From NCBI GenBank assembly GCA_037200975.1, contig JBBCGI010000001.1, positions 2,356,001-2,420,000 of the forward strand: a DNA stretch of 64,000 nt. The letters are read 5' to 3'. The translations under genes and the position numbers were made by a program. Each line of letters starts with the position of its first letter. The first letter of the stretch is position 1. The notes under the pieces were generated by a model. The model did no database searches. It saw only the letters and a program-made list of their open reading frames with translations, and had not been told where the DNA came from. Of the stretch, positions 43,245 through 51,900 are shown piece by piece. The DNA comes from Pseudomonadota bacterium (lineage in GTDB: Bacteria; Pseudomonadota; Gammaproteobacteria; Steroidobacterales; Steroidobacteraceae).

Positions 43245-43316
43245 ATGATTCGCGCCATCACGAAAAAGACGATCAAGACCAAGCCCTCTGGGGCCTTGAG
43301 GTCTTGCGCGCGCTGA
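43245..43316 (+). CDS. asd leader peptide (Thr/Ile/Lys-rich)
   Basis: A 23-codon ORF beginning MIRAITKKTIKTKP and ending GALRSCAR, with three Ile, three Thr and four Lys in the first 13 residues. These are products of the aspartate family pathway, which Asd serves. The Lys and Thr codons (atc aag acc aag) lie in the 5' arm of the first hairpin of the attenuator, where a stalled ribosome would release the anti-terminator. No clear ribosome site precedes the ATG, in line with a leaderless start. Too short for standard gene callers. Confidence 0.8.
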   Translation: MIRAITKKTIKTKPSGALRSCAR

Positions 43317-43377
43317 TTCGACAGCCACCAAGAATCCCAAGGCCCCGCGCAGGAAACTTCGCGGGGCCTTTTCATTT
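43274..43377 (+). promoter_or_regulatory. Transcription attenuator of asd
   Basis: Four pairing segments are visible. Segment 1 (43274-43286, CAAGACCAAGCCC) pairs with segment 2 (43291-43306, GGGCCTTGAGGTCTTG) as the pause hairpin. Segment 2 (43290-43298, GGGGCCTTG) can instead pair with segment 3 (43338-43346, CAAGGCCCC), nine perfect base pairs, as the anti-terminator. Segment 3 with segment 4 (43339-43349 with 43360-43370) makes the terminator. Stalling at Thr/Ile/Lys codons would favour 2:3 and read-through into asd. Confidence 0.8.
43339..43377 (+). terminator. Attenuator terminator upstream of asd
   Basis: AAGGCCCCGCG and CGCGGGGCCTT form a perfect 11-bp stem with a ten-base loop, followed by TTCATTT. 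It ends 12 bases before the asd ATG, inside its leader rather than after a gene, which points to regulated termination. Confidence 0.85.
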
Positions 43378-43389
43378 CCGGAGCCACCA

Positions 43390-44430
43390 ATGTCATCGTC
43401 CGAACAAACCGTCCGCAGCCGCAAGAATCCCGTCGTCGCCATCGCGGGCGCCACCGGCGCCGTCGGCGTCGAGCTCATGCAGTGCCTCGAACAGCGCAAA
43501 TTCCCGCTGGTCGAGCTGCGCCTGCTGGCCTCCGCGCGTTCCGCGGGCAAGACGATGAAATTCCGCGGCGGCGATCTGGCCGTGCAGGAGCTGACGGACC
43601 AGAGCCTCGAGGGCGTGGACATTGCGTTGTTCTCCGCCGGTGGCGCGCAGTCGAAGCGCTTCGCGCCCGTCGCGGTGAAAGCCGGTGCGATCGTGGTCGA
43701 CAACTCCTCCGCCTTCCGCATGGACGCGAACACGCCGCTGGTCGTACCCGAGATCAACGCCGGCGCGCTCGCACGCCACAACGGCATCATCGCGAATCCG
43801 AACTGCGTGGCCATCGTAGCCGCGACGCCGCTGTGGCCGCTGCATCGGAAGCGGCGCATCAACCGCATCACGATGTCCACCTACCAGGCCGCCTCGGGCG
43901 CCGGCGCGGCCGCGATGGAAGAGCTCAGCGAATCCACGCGCGCGCATCTCGAAGGCCGTGCCTTCACGCCCAAGGTGCTGCCGCATCCGTACGCGTTCAA
44001 CGTGTTCTCGCACAACACGAAGGTGGACCCGGAGACCGGTTACAACGAGGAAGAAACCAAGGTGATGCAGGAGACGCGCAAGATCTTCGGCGAGCCGAAC
44101 CTGCGCATCACCGCCACCTGCGTGCGGGTCCCCGTGTTACGCGCCCATTGCATCGCGTTGAACATCGAGCTCGAAGAGCCGCTGTCGGTCGCCGAAGCGC
44201 GCGCCATTCTGGCCGCCGCCCCCGGCGTGCGCGTGGTGGACGAGCTGGAGCGAAACTACTTCCCCATGCCGGTCGACGCGAGCGGCAAGGACGAAGTGCT
44301 GGTCGGCCGCATCCGCAAGGACGTGAGCGATCCCACGGGCCGCACGCTCGCTCTGTTCGTCGCCGGCGACCAACTGCGCAAGGGCGCCGCATTAAATGCC
44401 GTTCAGATTGCGGAACGTTTATTGGCCTGA
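43390..44430 (+). CDS. asd: Aspartate-semialdehyde dehydrogenase
   Basis: 346 residues, ATG with GGAG six bases upstream. N-terminal NADP-binding GATGAVG (20-26), the catalytic Cys139 in ANPNCVAI, and YQAASGAGAAAMEEL and RVPVLRAHCIALNIEL blocks identify it. It reduces aspartyl phosphate to aspartate semialdehyde, the branch point to lysine/diaminopimelate, threonine and methionine. Expression should be set by the attenuator in front of it. No other gene of the pathway adjoins it. The next ORF could start at its stop (TGATG) but probably starts 39 bases later. Confidence 0.97.
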   Translation: MSSSEQTVRSRKNPVVAIAGATGAVGVELMQCLEQRKFPLVELRLLASARSAGKTMKFRGGDLAVQELTDQSLEGVDIALFSAGGAQSKRFAPVAVKAGAIVVDNSSAFRMDANTPLVVPEINAGALARHNGIIANPNCVAIVAATPLWPLHRKRRINRITMSTYQAASGAGAAAMEELSESTRAHLEGRAFTPKVLPHPYAFNVFSHNTKVDPETGYNEEETKVMQETRKIFGEPNLRITATCVRVPVLRAHCIALNIELEEPLSVAEARAILAAAPGVRVVDELERNYFPMPVDASGKDEVLVGRIRKDVSDPTGRTLALFVAGDQLRKGAALNAVQIAERLLA

Positions 44431-44468
44431 TGTACTCACACCGGTATCGATCGAGCGAGGCCGCCGTG

Positions 44469-44894
44469 ATGAAACATGAACTTTCCGCCAGCGACCGGGA
44501 ATTTCGCACGGCATTCGAAGCGGGCGCATTTGCGCCCGCGGATTTTTCCCACCGCGCGCACATCCGCCTGGCGTACGTGTACCTGGCCGACAACGACATC
44601 GAACGCGCCTCCGAACTCATGCGCGCCGCGCTCGTGAATTTCCTCAAGCTCCACGGCATCACGCCGACGAAGTACCACGAGACCCTGACGCGCGGCTGGA
44701 TCCTCGCCGTGCATCACTTCATGCATTGCTGCCCGACGGCGCTGTCGGCCGACGACTTCATCGAGCGCGAGCCGATGTTGCTCGACAGCCGCATCATGCT
44801 TTCTCATTACAGTACCGAGCTGCTGTTCTCGGACCGGGCACGCGCGCGATTCGTCGAGCCCGATCTCGACCCGATTCCGCGGTACGCCGCCTAA
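44469..44894 (+). CDS. Conserved protein of unknown function (SHRAHIRLA-type)
   Basis: 141 residues from the ATG at 44469; an ATG at 44430 overlapping the asd stop is an alternative. Motifs FSHRAHIRLAYVYLADNDIE, then KYHETLTRGWILAVHHFM, recur in a family of small soluble bacterial proteins with His-rich helical cores that I have seen only as uncharacterised. Two His-Arg/His clusters may bind metal or a ligand. No signal peptide. It lies between asd and lgt on the same strand. Confidence 0.75.
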   Translation: MKHELSASDREFRTAFEAGAFAPADFSHRAHIRLAYVYLADNDIERASELMRAALVNFLKLHGITPTKYHETLTRGWILAVHHFMHCCPTALSADDFIEREPMLLDSRIMLSHYSTELLFSDRARARFVEPDLDPIPRYAA

Positions 44895-44950
44895 CAGGCG
44901 GGCCGAGCGCTACTGCGATCTGCGCCGCGCCGATCGCGCATACTCCGCCG

Positions 44951-45787
44951 GTGGCATTTCCCTACCTGACAGACGTCCTGCACGCGCTCGGCATCAACCT
45001 GCCGCTGCCGATTCCCACCTTCGGACTGATGGTGGGAATCGCCTTTTTCGCGGGCCTGCACGTCGCGACGCGCGAAACGCGGCGCCTGGTGCCCGGTCAG
45101 CAGCCCGACTTCATGGCCAACGTCGGCATGATCGGCTTTTTCTCCGGGCTCATCGGCGCGCGCCTCTTCCATCTGCTCGAGCATCCGCGCGAGTTCCTCG
45201 AACACCCGATCGCCATGCTGCTGTCGCGCGGCGGCTTCACGATTTACGGCGGCCTCATCATCGGGTTGCTGTGCGGGCTCATTTACGTCCGCAAGAAACA
45301 CGCCCCGCCGCTGACCATGCTCGACGCGGTGTCGCCCGGCCTCATGCTGGCGTACGGCATCGGGCGGATCGGCTGCCAGATTTCGGGCGACGGCGACTGG
45401 GGCATCGCCGCGGACCTCGCGGCCAAGCCGGGCTGGTTGCCCGACTGGCTGTGGGCGCAGACCTACGACGGCAACATCGCCGGTGTGCTCATCGATGCGC
45501 CGGGCGTGTATCCCACGCCCATCTACGAGAGCGTGATGGCCTTCATCGCGTTCGCGGTGTTGTGGCGGTTACGCAAGCAGGGCCACAAACCCGGCTGGTT
45601 GTTCGGCCTGTATGTGCTGCTGGTCGGGCTCGAGCGGTTCGCGATCGAGCCGATCCGTGTGAACACGACGTATGACATCGCCGGCGCGGCGATCACGCAG
45701 GCGCAGATCATCTCCGTGCTCTGCATCGTTGCGGGTATCGCGCTGCTGATCTTTCGCCGCCGCGCCGCTCCGGCCGCCACTGCCTGA
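44951..45787 (+). CDS. lgt: Prolipoprotein diacylglyceryl transferase
   Basis: 278 residues from a GTG at 44951, seven membrane segments. Family blocks are PIPTFGLMVGIAFFAGLHVA, SRGGFTIYGGLIIGLLCGL and the signature GRIGCQISGDGDWG (canonical GRIGNFINGE), with PTPIYESVMAFIAFAVL near the C-terminus. It transfers diacylglycerol from phosphatidylglycerol to the Cys of prolipoproteins in the inner membrane. The signature differs from the E. coli form (GRIGC-Q-I-S-G), seen in other Lgt branches, so either a divergent Lgt or an Lgt-like paralogue. Convergent with leuA. Confidence 0.88.
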   Translation: MAFPYLTDVLHALGINLPLPIPTFGLMVGIAFFAGLHVATRETRRLVPGQQPDFMANVGMIGFFSGLIGARLFHLLEHPREFLEHPIAMLLSRGGFTIYGGLIIGLLCGLIYVRKKHAPPLTMLDAVSPGLMLAYGIGRIGCQISGDGDWGIAADLAAKPGWLPDWLWAQTYDGNIAGVLIDAPGVYPTPIYESVMAFIAFAVLWRLRKQGHKPGWLFGLYVLLVGLERFAIEPIRVNTTYDIAGAAITQAQIISVLCIVAGIALLIFRRRAAPAATA

Positions 45788-45822
45788 CGACGCTGGCTGA
45801 CGACTCTGCCTGACTAGGCGGC

Positions 45823-47496
45823 CTAACGACCCGCCTGCAGATCCTTCGCGCTGACGCCGAGCCGGCGCGCGGCGCTGAGCACCGCCAGCACCGAAGCCGT
45901 GGCGATATTCGCATGGCGGCCCGCGCCATAACGAACGCCGTGTACGCCGTCGCGCGCGGCCTCGACGATCGCCAGCGCCGACGCATCGGCCCCGGAGCGC
46001 AACGCCCGTTCCTCGTAGTTGTCGATGCGGATCGGCAGCGCCAGTGCATTCACGGTGGCCGCGATCGGGCCCGAACCGACGCCGCGCAGCTTGCGGCGAT
46101 TCCCGGCCACGGTCATCTCGAGCTCGATGCCCTGCTTGTCGCCTTCCTCGAACAGGTGATGCCCGTGGTACGACACGTCGAGATCGATGGCGAGATAGGT
46201 CGACTCGAACAGCGCCCAGAGCTGCTGCGAGGTCATCTCGGTCTCGGACGAATCGACGTGGCTCTGCACGAGCGCGCTGAATTCCACCTGCATGCGCCGC
46301 GGCATCACGACTCCGTAGTCGCGTTCGAGAAGATAGGCGATGCCGCCCTTGCCCGACTGGCTGTTCACGCGGATGACGCTGTCGTAGGTGCGGCCGAGGC
46401 AGGCCGGGTCCACCGGGATGTACGGCACTTCCCAGATCCCATCCGGCTTCTGCGCCGCCATGCCTTTCTTGATGGCGTCCTGATGCGAGCCAGAAAAGGC
46501 CGTAAACACAAGGTCGCCCACGTACGGATGGCGCGGATGGATCGGCAGGCGCGTGGCCTCTTCCACCGCGCGCGCGACCGAATTGATGTCCGAGAAATCG
46601 AGCCCCGGATGAATTCCCTGCGAGTAGAAGTTCAGCGCCAGGGTCACCAGATCCACATTGCCGGAACGTTCGCCGTTGCCGAACAAACAACCTTCGACGC
46701 GTTGCGCGCCCGCCAGCATCCCGAGCTCGGCCGCCGCCACACCCGTGCCGCGATCATTGTGCGTGTGCACGGACAACACCACGTGTTCGCGCCGCTGAAG
46801 CTGCGTCGACATCCATTCGATCTGATCGGCGAAGATGTTCGGCGTCGCGTTCTCGACCGTGGTCGGCAGGTTGATGATGATGGGCCGGCCGGGGCCGGCA
46901 TCCCAGGCGCGAATCGCGGTGTTGCAAGCCTCGAGCGCCACCGGCAGCTCCGTCATGCTGAAGGTCTCGGGCGAATACTCGAGCACCCACTCCGTTTCCG
47001 GCTGCGCATCCGTCAGCTGCTTGATGAGCCCGACCTGTTTGCTGATGAGCTGCATCACCTCGGGCGTGCTCATGTTGAACACCACGCGCCGCCACACGGG
47101 CGCCGTGGCGTTGTACACGTGCACGATGGCGCGGCGCGCGCCGCGCAGCGACTCGACCGTGCGCTTGATCAGTTCCTCGCGCGCCTGAGTGATGACCATG
47201 ATCGTCACGTCATCGGGGATGAGCTTCTGCTCGATCAGGTCGCGCACGGTTTGGAAATCCGTGTCCGACGCGGAGGGAAAGCCCACTTCGATTTCCTTGA
47301 GGCCGACGCCGACCAGCGTCTTGAACAGCCGCTTCTTGGTCTCGCGGCTCATCGGCTCGAACAGCGCCTGGTTGCCATCGCGCAGATCGGTGCTGCACCA
47401 CACGGGCACGGTGTCGAGCGTGCGCGACGGCCACTGCCGGTTGGGCAGGTCGATGGGCGCGAACGGGCGGTATCTCTTGGAAGGATCTTTCAACAT
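45823..47496 (-). CDS. leuA: 2-isopropylmalate synthase
   Basis: 557 residues, the long (LeuA2) form. CSTDLRDGNQALFEPMS holds the metal-binding Asp/Arg; SVHTHNDRGTGVAAAELGML and EGCLFGNGERSGNVDLVTLA are the HMGL-like signature blocks. The C-terminal allosteric domain (VGSGPIAATVNALALPIRI) for leucine feedback is intact. It condenses acetyl-CoA with 2-ketoisovalerate in leucine synthesis. ATG start at 47496. No clear ribosome site precedes the ATG, and a Leu-rich leader ORF with three hairpins lies upstream. Confidence 0.96.
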   Translation of the reverse strand: MLKDPSKRYRPFAPIDLPNRQWPSRTLDTVPVWCSTDLRDGNQALFEPMSRETKKRLFKTLVGVGLKEIEVGFPSASDTDFQTVRDLIEQKLIPDDVTIMVITQAREELIKRTVESLRGARRAIVHVYNATAPVWRRVVFNMSTPEVMQLISKQVGLIKQLTDAQPETEWVLEYSPETFSMTELPVALEACNTAIRAWDAGPGRPIIINLPTTVENATPNIFADQIEWMSTQLQRREHVVLSVHTHNDRGTGVAAAELGMLAGAQRVEGCLFGNGERSGNVDLVTLALNFYSQGIHPGLDFSDINSVARAVEEATRLPIHPRHPYVGDLVFTAFSGSHQDAIKKGMAAQKPDGIWEVPYIPVDPACLGRTYDSVIRVNSQSGKGGIAYLLERDYGVVMPRRMQVEFSALVQSHVDSSETEMTSQQLWALFESTYLAIDLDVSYHGHHLFEEGDKQGIELEMTVAGNRRKLRGVGSGPIAATVNALALPIRIDNYEERALRSGADASALAIVEAARDGVHGVRYGAGRHANIATASVLAVLSAARRLGVSAKDLQAGR

Positions 47497-47598
47497 GGCT
47501 GAATCACTCGGAACGATGCACGGGACTTCTCCGCGGTGGGCGGAGGTCGTGGGTTCCAGTCTTGTAAGCGCCGACTGGTGACGCGAGTGTGTTTGCGC

Positions 47599-47688
47599 CT
47601 AGGGCGCAAGAAGGAGCAGCGAACGAAGCAGCGCCTGCGCGGTGGCGCGGCAAAAGGGCGTGAAGCCCGGCTGTTCGTTGCGATTCAT
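47599..47688 (-). CDS. leuA leader peptide (Leu-rich)
   Basis: A 29-codon ORF upstream of leuA, beginning MNRNEQPGFTPFCR and ending ALLRSLLLLAP. Six of the last ten residues are Leu, the expected signature of a leucine leader. The stop codon is embedded in the hairpin TTGCGCC-CTA-GGCGCAA (47593-47609). Further hairpins follow at 47556-47578 and 47529-47545, but no U-rich terminator is evident, so a transcriptional attenuator is not complete by eye. Confidence 0.62.
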   Translation of the reverse strand: MNRNEQPGFTPFCRATAQALLRSLLLLAP

Positions 47689-47696
47689 GGAGCCGG

Positions 47697-47725
47697 ACGC
47701 TACCGCAGTCGCGCGCGATTCACAA
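47697..47725 (-). promoter_or_regulatory. Possible promoter of the leuA leader
   Basis: On the minus strand TTGTGA (47725-47720) and TAGCGT (47702-47697) are separated by 17 bases, and the leader ATG follows eight bases after the -10. The same tight geometry is seen before the asd leader. Weak alone. Confidence 0.35.
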
Positions 47726-47732
47726 CGCCGCC

Positions 47733-47760
47733 AATGAAAACGGCGCGCCGAAGCGCGCCG
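47733..47760 (-). terminator. Intrinsic terminator of the cox operon
   Basis: CGGCGCGC-TTCG-GCGCGCCG followed by TTTTCATT on the minus strand, about 30 bases past the coxC stop at 47791. An eight-bp GC stem with a stable UUCG-type loop and T tract makes it the strongest intrinsic terminator in the window. Confidence 0.85.
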
Positions 47761-47790
47761 TCTGCCATCAGGAAGCCGACCCGGTCCGGG

Positions 47791-48675
47791 TCAGATCCAG
47801 TAGACGAAGATGAAGAGGCCGAGCCAGACCACGTCCACGAAGTGCCAGTACCAGGCCACCGCCTCGAACGCAAAATGCCGCTCCGGCGTGAAGTGGCCCT
47901 TCATCGTGCGCAGCCAGATGCAGAACAACATGATCGCGCCCAGCGTCACGTGGAAACCGTGGAAGCCGGTCAACATGAAGAACGTGGAGCCGTAGATGCC
48001 GGTGCCGAGCGTGAGTCCGAGCTCCGTGTACGCGTGGTGATACTCGGTCGCCTGCAGATAGACGAACAGGAAGCCGAGCAGGAAGGTCGCGGCGAGGAAA
48101 ATGTTGAGCAGACCGCGTTTGCCGGCACGCAGCGCGTGATGCGCGACGGTCACCGTCACGCCCGACAGCAGCAGGATGATGGTGTTGATCGCCGGCAAAC
48201 CCATCGCCGGGATGATCTCGAACGTGCCGCTGGCGTTCGGGCCGAGCTTCGACGGGCCGTTGGTCGGCCAGGCGTTCTCGAACAGCGGATGCAGCAACTC
48301 GTTTGCCATGACCTTGGTGCCTTCGCCGCCCAGCCACGGCACGGACAACACACGCGCGTAGAACAACGCGCCGAAGAAGGCCGCGAAGAACATCACCTCC
48401 GAGAAGATGAACCACATCATTCCCATGCGGAACGAGCGGTCGACGTCGAGTCCGTACACGCCCTGCTGGTTTTCACCGATGACGGTGCCGAACCAGCCGA
48501 TGAACATGTACACCACGAGCGCGAAGCCCGGCAGGATCGCCCATGCCGGCGCCCAGTCGTTGAGCAGCGAGATGACGCCGAGCAACATCGTGAAGAACGC
48601 AGCGGAGCCGATGATCGGCCAGCGGCTCTCGTGGGGGACGTAATACTTTTCGTGACCGACAGATGCCTGTGACAT
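47791..48675 (-). CDS. ctaE: Cytochrome c oxidase subunit III
   Basis: 294 residues. Seven membrane helices with subunit III blocks: YYVPHESRWPIIGSAAFFTM, MMWFIFSEVMFFAAFFGALF and FHGFHVTLGAIMLFCIWLR, and the ending HFVDVVWLGLFIFVYWI. It stabilises the aa3 oxidase core and influences proton uptake; it binds no metal. Last gene of the coxB-coxA-orf-ctaG-ctaE run, before the terminator at 47733. Its start lies 14 bases after the ctaG stop. Confidence 0.96.
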   Translation of the reverse strand: MSQASVGHEKYYVPHESRWPIIGSAAFFTMLLGVISLLNDWAPAWAILPGFALVVYMFIGWFGTVIGENQQGVYGLDVDRSFRMGMMWFIFSEVMFFAAFFGALFYARVLSVPWLGGEGTKVMANELLHPLFENAWPTNGPSKLGPNASGTFEIIPAMGLPAINTIILLLSGVTVTVAHHALRAGKRGLLNIFLAATFLLGFLFVYLQATEYHHAYTELGLTLGTGIYGSTFFMLTGFHGFHVTLGAIMLFCIWLRTMKGHFTPERHFAFEAVAWYWHFVDVVWLGLFIFVYWI

Positions 48676-48689
48676 GAATAAACCCTGTG

Positions 48690-49223
48690 CTAGTTCAAAG
48701 AGCTCACGCGCGTGAACTCATCATAGAAAGTGTACGAAAGAGTGATGCGGTCGACCGAGCGCGGGATCGCGGGATCGACCACGAAGCGTACGACCATGGG
48801 CCGCTGCTCGTTCACGGCGAACTTCTGCGGCGTGAAGCAGAAACATTCGGTCTTGCGGAAATAGCCCGCCGCCTTGCCGGGCGCGATGTTCGGCACGGCC
48901 TGGGCGGTGGTCGCGAAACCGGTCAGGTTGTGCGCGAAGAATTCCGTCTTGTACAAGCGGCCCGGATGGATATCCATCGACGCGACCGTCGGCCGGAATT
49001 CCCAGTTGCCCACCGACGGCAGATCGGCCACGAAATCCACGGTAATGGTGCGCGAATCGTCGGGCGCATCGATGGCCATACGCGCCCGCGCGAGCTGGCT
49101 CTGGTCGCCGAAGCCGGTGATGTCGCACAACACGTCGTACAGCGGCACCAGCGCGAAGCCGAACGCAAAGCTGCCGAGCGCGAACGCGGCGAGCTTCAAC
49201 GTGAGCTTCTTGTTCTGGTCCAT
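48690..49223 (-). CDS. ctaG: Cytochrome c oxidase assembly protein CtaG (Cox11)
   Basis: 177 residues from the ATG at 49223. One N-terminal membrane anchor ([20 protein letters not shown]), then a Cu-binding immunoglobulin-like domain with the CFCF motif (C127, C129 in TECFCFTPQ) and Cys33. It delivers copper to the CuB site of subunit I. The start overlaps the stop of the 41-codon gene upstream by one base. A 229-residue frame extends upstream, but the overlap and anchor favour 49223. Confidence 0.95.
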   Translation of the reverse strand: MDQNKKLTLKLAAFALGSFAFGFALVPLYDVLCDITGFGDQSQLARARMAIDAPDDSRTITVDFVADLPSVGNWEFRPTVASMDIHPGRLYKTEFFAHNLTGFATTAQAVPNIAPGKAAGYFRKTECFCFTPQKFAVNEQRPMVVRFVVDPAIPRSVDRITLSYTFYDEFTRVSSLN

Positions 49224-49348
49224 CAGGAACGCATCACCGACATGACGATGAACGCCACGTAGAACGACAGCGCCACGGCACCCAACAGGATGGCGGAGCG
49301 GCGCACGCGTTTGCGTTGTTGATCCGCGTTGGCGTCGTTCGCGTGCAT
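49223..49348 (-). CDS. Small oxidase-assembly membrane protein (41 residues)
   Basis: An ORF too short for most gene callers, running ATG (49348) to TGA (49223). [19 protein letters not shown] is a charged start, followed by one membrane helix ([20 protein letters not shown]). It overlaps the coxA stop by one base and the ctaG start by one base, giving perfect stop/start coupling (TGATG) at both ends. Short proteins in exactly this position between coxA and ctaG are known in proteobacteria as cytochrome oxidase small assembly proteins. Function inferred from place and topology. Confidence 0.85.
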   Translation of the reverse strand: MHANDANADQQRKRVRRSAILLGAVALSFYVAFIVMSVMRS

Positions 49349-50967
49349 CAGTGCTGCACGCCGCGCGCGACCAGCTCACGTGACGGCGGCGGATCCCAGC
49401 TGTGGTACGGCGGCGGCGAGCTGAGTTCCCACTCGAGCCCGTGCGCGCCTTCCCACGAACGGCCCTCGGCCTTCACGCCACCCTTCACGCACTTGTAGAT
49501 GATCCACGGGAACAGCAGCTGCGAGAGCCCGAAGCCGAACGCGCCGAGCGACGACACCATGTTCCAGTCCGCGAACTGCACGGAGTAATCCGGGATGCGG
49601 CGCGGCATGCCGGCGAGTCCGAGGAAGTGCTGCGGGAAGAACAACACGTTCACGAAGATGGTCGACAACCAGAAATGCAACTTGGCGAGCTTCTCGTCGT
49701 ACATCTTGCCGGTCCACTTGGGCAGCCAGTAGTAGACGCCCGCCATGATGGCGAACACGGCGCCCGGCACCAGCACGTAGTGGAAGTGAGCCACGACGAA
49801 GTACGTGTCGTGATACTGGAAGTCGGCCGGCACGATCGCGAGCATCAGGCCCGAGAAGCCGCCGATCGTGAACAGGAACAGGAACGACAGCGCGAACAGC
49901 ATCGGCGTTTCGAAGCTCAGCGAGCCCTTCCACATCGTCGCGGTCCAGTTGAAGACTTTCACGCCGGTCGGAATCGAAATCATCATGGTCGACAGCGTGA
50001 AGAACAGCTGCCCGGCGAGCGGCATGCCCACCGTGAACATGTGGTGGGCCCACACGATGAACGACAGGAACGCGATCGCCGCCGTCGCATAAACCATCGC
50101 GTCATAACCGAACAGCGGCTTGCGCGAGAACGTCGGGATGATCTCCGAGATGATGCCGAAGGCCGGCAAGATCAGGATGTACACCTCGGGGTGCCCGAAG
50201 AACCAGAAGATGTGCTGGAACATCACCGGGTCGCCGCCGCCCGAAGCGGAGAAGAAGCTGGTGCCGAAGAAGTGGTCGGTCAGCAGCATGGTGACGGCGC
50301 CCGCGAGCACCGGCATGGTCGCGATCAACAGATAGGCCGTGATCAGCCAGCTCCAGCAGAACAGCGGCATGTTGAGCAGGCCGACACCCGGCGCGCGCAT
50401 GTTCATGATCGTGACGACCACGTTGATGGATCCGAGGATCGACGATGCACCCATCAGGTGGATGGCGAAGATGGCCATCGGGAAACCGTCGCCGCCCTGC
50501 AGCGACAGCGGCGGATACAACGTCCAGCCGCCGGCCGGCGAACCGCCCGGGACGAACAACGTGCTGAGCAGCAGCGTGAACGCGAACGGCAGGATCCAGA
50601 ACGAGAAGTTGTTGAGCCGCGGCAGCGCCATGTCGGGCGCGCCCACCTGCATCGGGATCATCCAGTTCGCGAGACCCGTCCAGGCCGGCATGACCGCGCC
50701 GAAGATCATGACCAGCGCGTGCATGGTGGTCATGGAATTGAAGAACTGCGGTTCGACCAGCTGCAGGCCGGGCTTGAACAGTTCGGCGCGGATGATCATC
50801 GCCATCAGGCCGCCGACGAAGAACATCACGCAGGCGAAGATGAGGTACATCGTGCCGATGTCCTTGTGATTCGTCGCGTACACCCAGCGGCGCCAGCCAT
50901 GGGCGGGGCCGTGAGCATGGTCGTCGTGTGCGTGGTCGTGATTGTCGGCGGTGTGTTCGTGTGCCAT
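49348..50967 (-). CDS. ctaD: Cytochrome c oxidase subunit I (aa3 type)
   Basis: 539 residues from the ATG at 50967, twelve membrane helices. Active-site signature [17 protein letters not shown] (CuB His and Tyr), the AHHMFTVGM His pair and the heme-binding [14 protein letters not shown] are present. It carries heme a and the heme a3-CuB centre that reduces oxygen. The N-terminus is His/Asp-rich ([20 protein letters not shown]). Operon order coxB-coxA-orf-ctaG-ctaE on the minus strand. A longer frame from upstream is not supported. Confidence 0.97.
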   Translation of the reverse strand: MAHEHTADNHDHAHDDHAHGPAHGWRRWVYATNHKDIGTMYLIFACVMFFVGGLMAMIIRAELFKPGLQLVEPQFFNSMTTMHALVMIFGAVMPAWTGLANWMIPMQVGAPDMALPRLNNFSFWILPFAFTLLLSTLFVPGGSPAGGWTLYPPLSLQGGDGFPMAIFAIHLMGASSILGSINVVVTIMNMRAPGVGLLNMPLFCWSWLITAYLLIATMPVLAGAVTMLLTDHFFGTSFFSASGGGDPVMFQHIFWFFGHPEVYILILPAFGIISEIIPTFSRKPLFGYDAMVYATAAIAFLSFIVWAHHMFTVGMPLAGQLFFTLSTMMISIPTGVKVFNWTATMWKGSLSFETPMLFALSFLFLFTIGGFSGLMLAIVPADFQYHDTYFVVAHFHYVLVPGAVFAIMAGVYYWLPKWTGKMYDEKLAKLHFWLSTIFVNVLFFPQHFLGLAGMPRRIPDYSVQFADWNMVSSLGAFGFGLSQLLFPWIIYKCVKGGVKAEGRSWEGAHGLEWELSSPPPYHSWDPPPSRELVARGVQH

Positions 50968-50989
50968 GTGCGTGCTTCTCGTCGAAAAC

Positions 50990-51892
50990 TTATTGCTGGA
51001 TGACGGCGGCGGGCGCGGCCGAGGCGATTGCGCTCGTTGCATTCGGCGCGACGCCGGCGAGCTTCTGTTCGGCCTGCTTGGCGCGCAGCCACGCGTCGTA
51101 TTCGGCCGGCGACTTCACCTCGACCACGATCGGCATGAAGCCGTGATCCTGGCCGCACAGCTCCGCGCACTGGCCGCGGTACGTGCCGAGCTTGTCCGCG
51201 TCGACCTGCACCCAGATTTCGTTGATGTAGCCCGGGATCGCGTCCTTCTTCATGCCGAAGGCCGGCACCCACCAGGCGTGGATCACGTCCTGCGCGGTGA
51301 GCAGGAAGCGGATCTTGGTGCCCGCCGGGACCACCAGCGGGTTGTCCACGTCGAGCAGGTAGTTAGGAACGGTCTTGGGATCGACACCCGAACCGAGCTG
51401 GCGCGCCAGGTTGCTGTCGCGCTTGAGCGTCGAGAAGAAGCTGACATTCTGGCCGAGGTACTCGTATTCCCACTTCCACTGGTAACCCGTGACCTTGATG
51501 TTGAGGCCCACGTTGCCCATGTCTTCGATTTCGATGAGCGTCTTGGCGGTAGGTACCGCCATCAGCACCAGGATGCCGATCGGAATGATGGTCCAGATGA
51601 TTTCGACCTTGGTGCTGTGGACCAGCGTCGTGTCGGCCTGCGCTCCCTGCGACTTCCGGAACTTCACCAGCGAATAGATCATCACGCCGAAGACGACCAC
51701 GCCGATCGCCACGCACCACCAGAAGATGGTCATGTGCAGGCCGTAGATCTTGCGGCTCAGGATGGTGACGCCTTCGTGCATGTTGAGCCCGCCCCAGTCG
51801 GCGTGTGCAACGGATGCAAGGACAGCGAACAGGGATGCGACGGCGGCCTGTAAACCACGGCGCGCTTTGGCGTTCTTCATGTGAAAGCTCAT
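50990..51892 (-). CDS. ctaC: Cytochrome c oxidase subunit II
   Basis: 300 residues from the ATG at 51892 (GAGG upstream). A signal peptide, two membrane helices (50-75 and 95-115) and a periplasmic cupredoxin domain. The CuA ligands are all present: His205 (VIHAWWVP), Cys242, Glu244, Cys246, His250 and Met253 in [12 protein letters not shown]. It takes electrons from cytochrome c; no cytochrome c domain is fused. First of the subunit genes; the DUF2244 gene starts upstream on the same strand. Confidence 0.97.
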   Translation of the reverse strand: MSFHMKNAKARRGLQAAVASLFAVLASVAHADWGGLNMHEGVTILSRKIYGLHMTIFWWCVAIGVVVFGVMIYSLVKFRKSQGAQADTTLVHSTKVEIIWTIIPIGILVLMAVPTAKTLIEIEDMGNVGLNIKVTGYQWKWEYEYLGQNVSFFSTLKRDSNLARQLGSGVDPKTVPNYLLDVDNPLVVPAGTKIRFLLTAQDVIHAWWVPAFGMKKDAIPGYINEIWVQVDADKLGTYRGQCAELCGQDHGFMPIVVEVKSPAEYDAWLRAKQAEQKLAGVAPNATSAIASAAPAAVIQQ

Positions 51893-51900
51893 CGATGACC

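Noticed and set aside
43213-43389. Lysine riboswitch in front of asd
   Set aside because: The leader is too short for the lysine aptamer and shows instead a leader peptide with 1:2/2:3/3:4 pairing.
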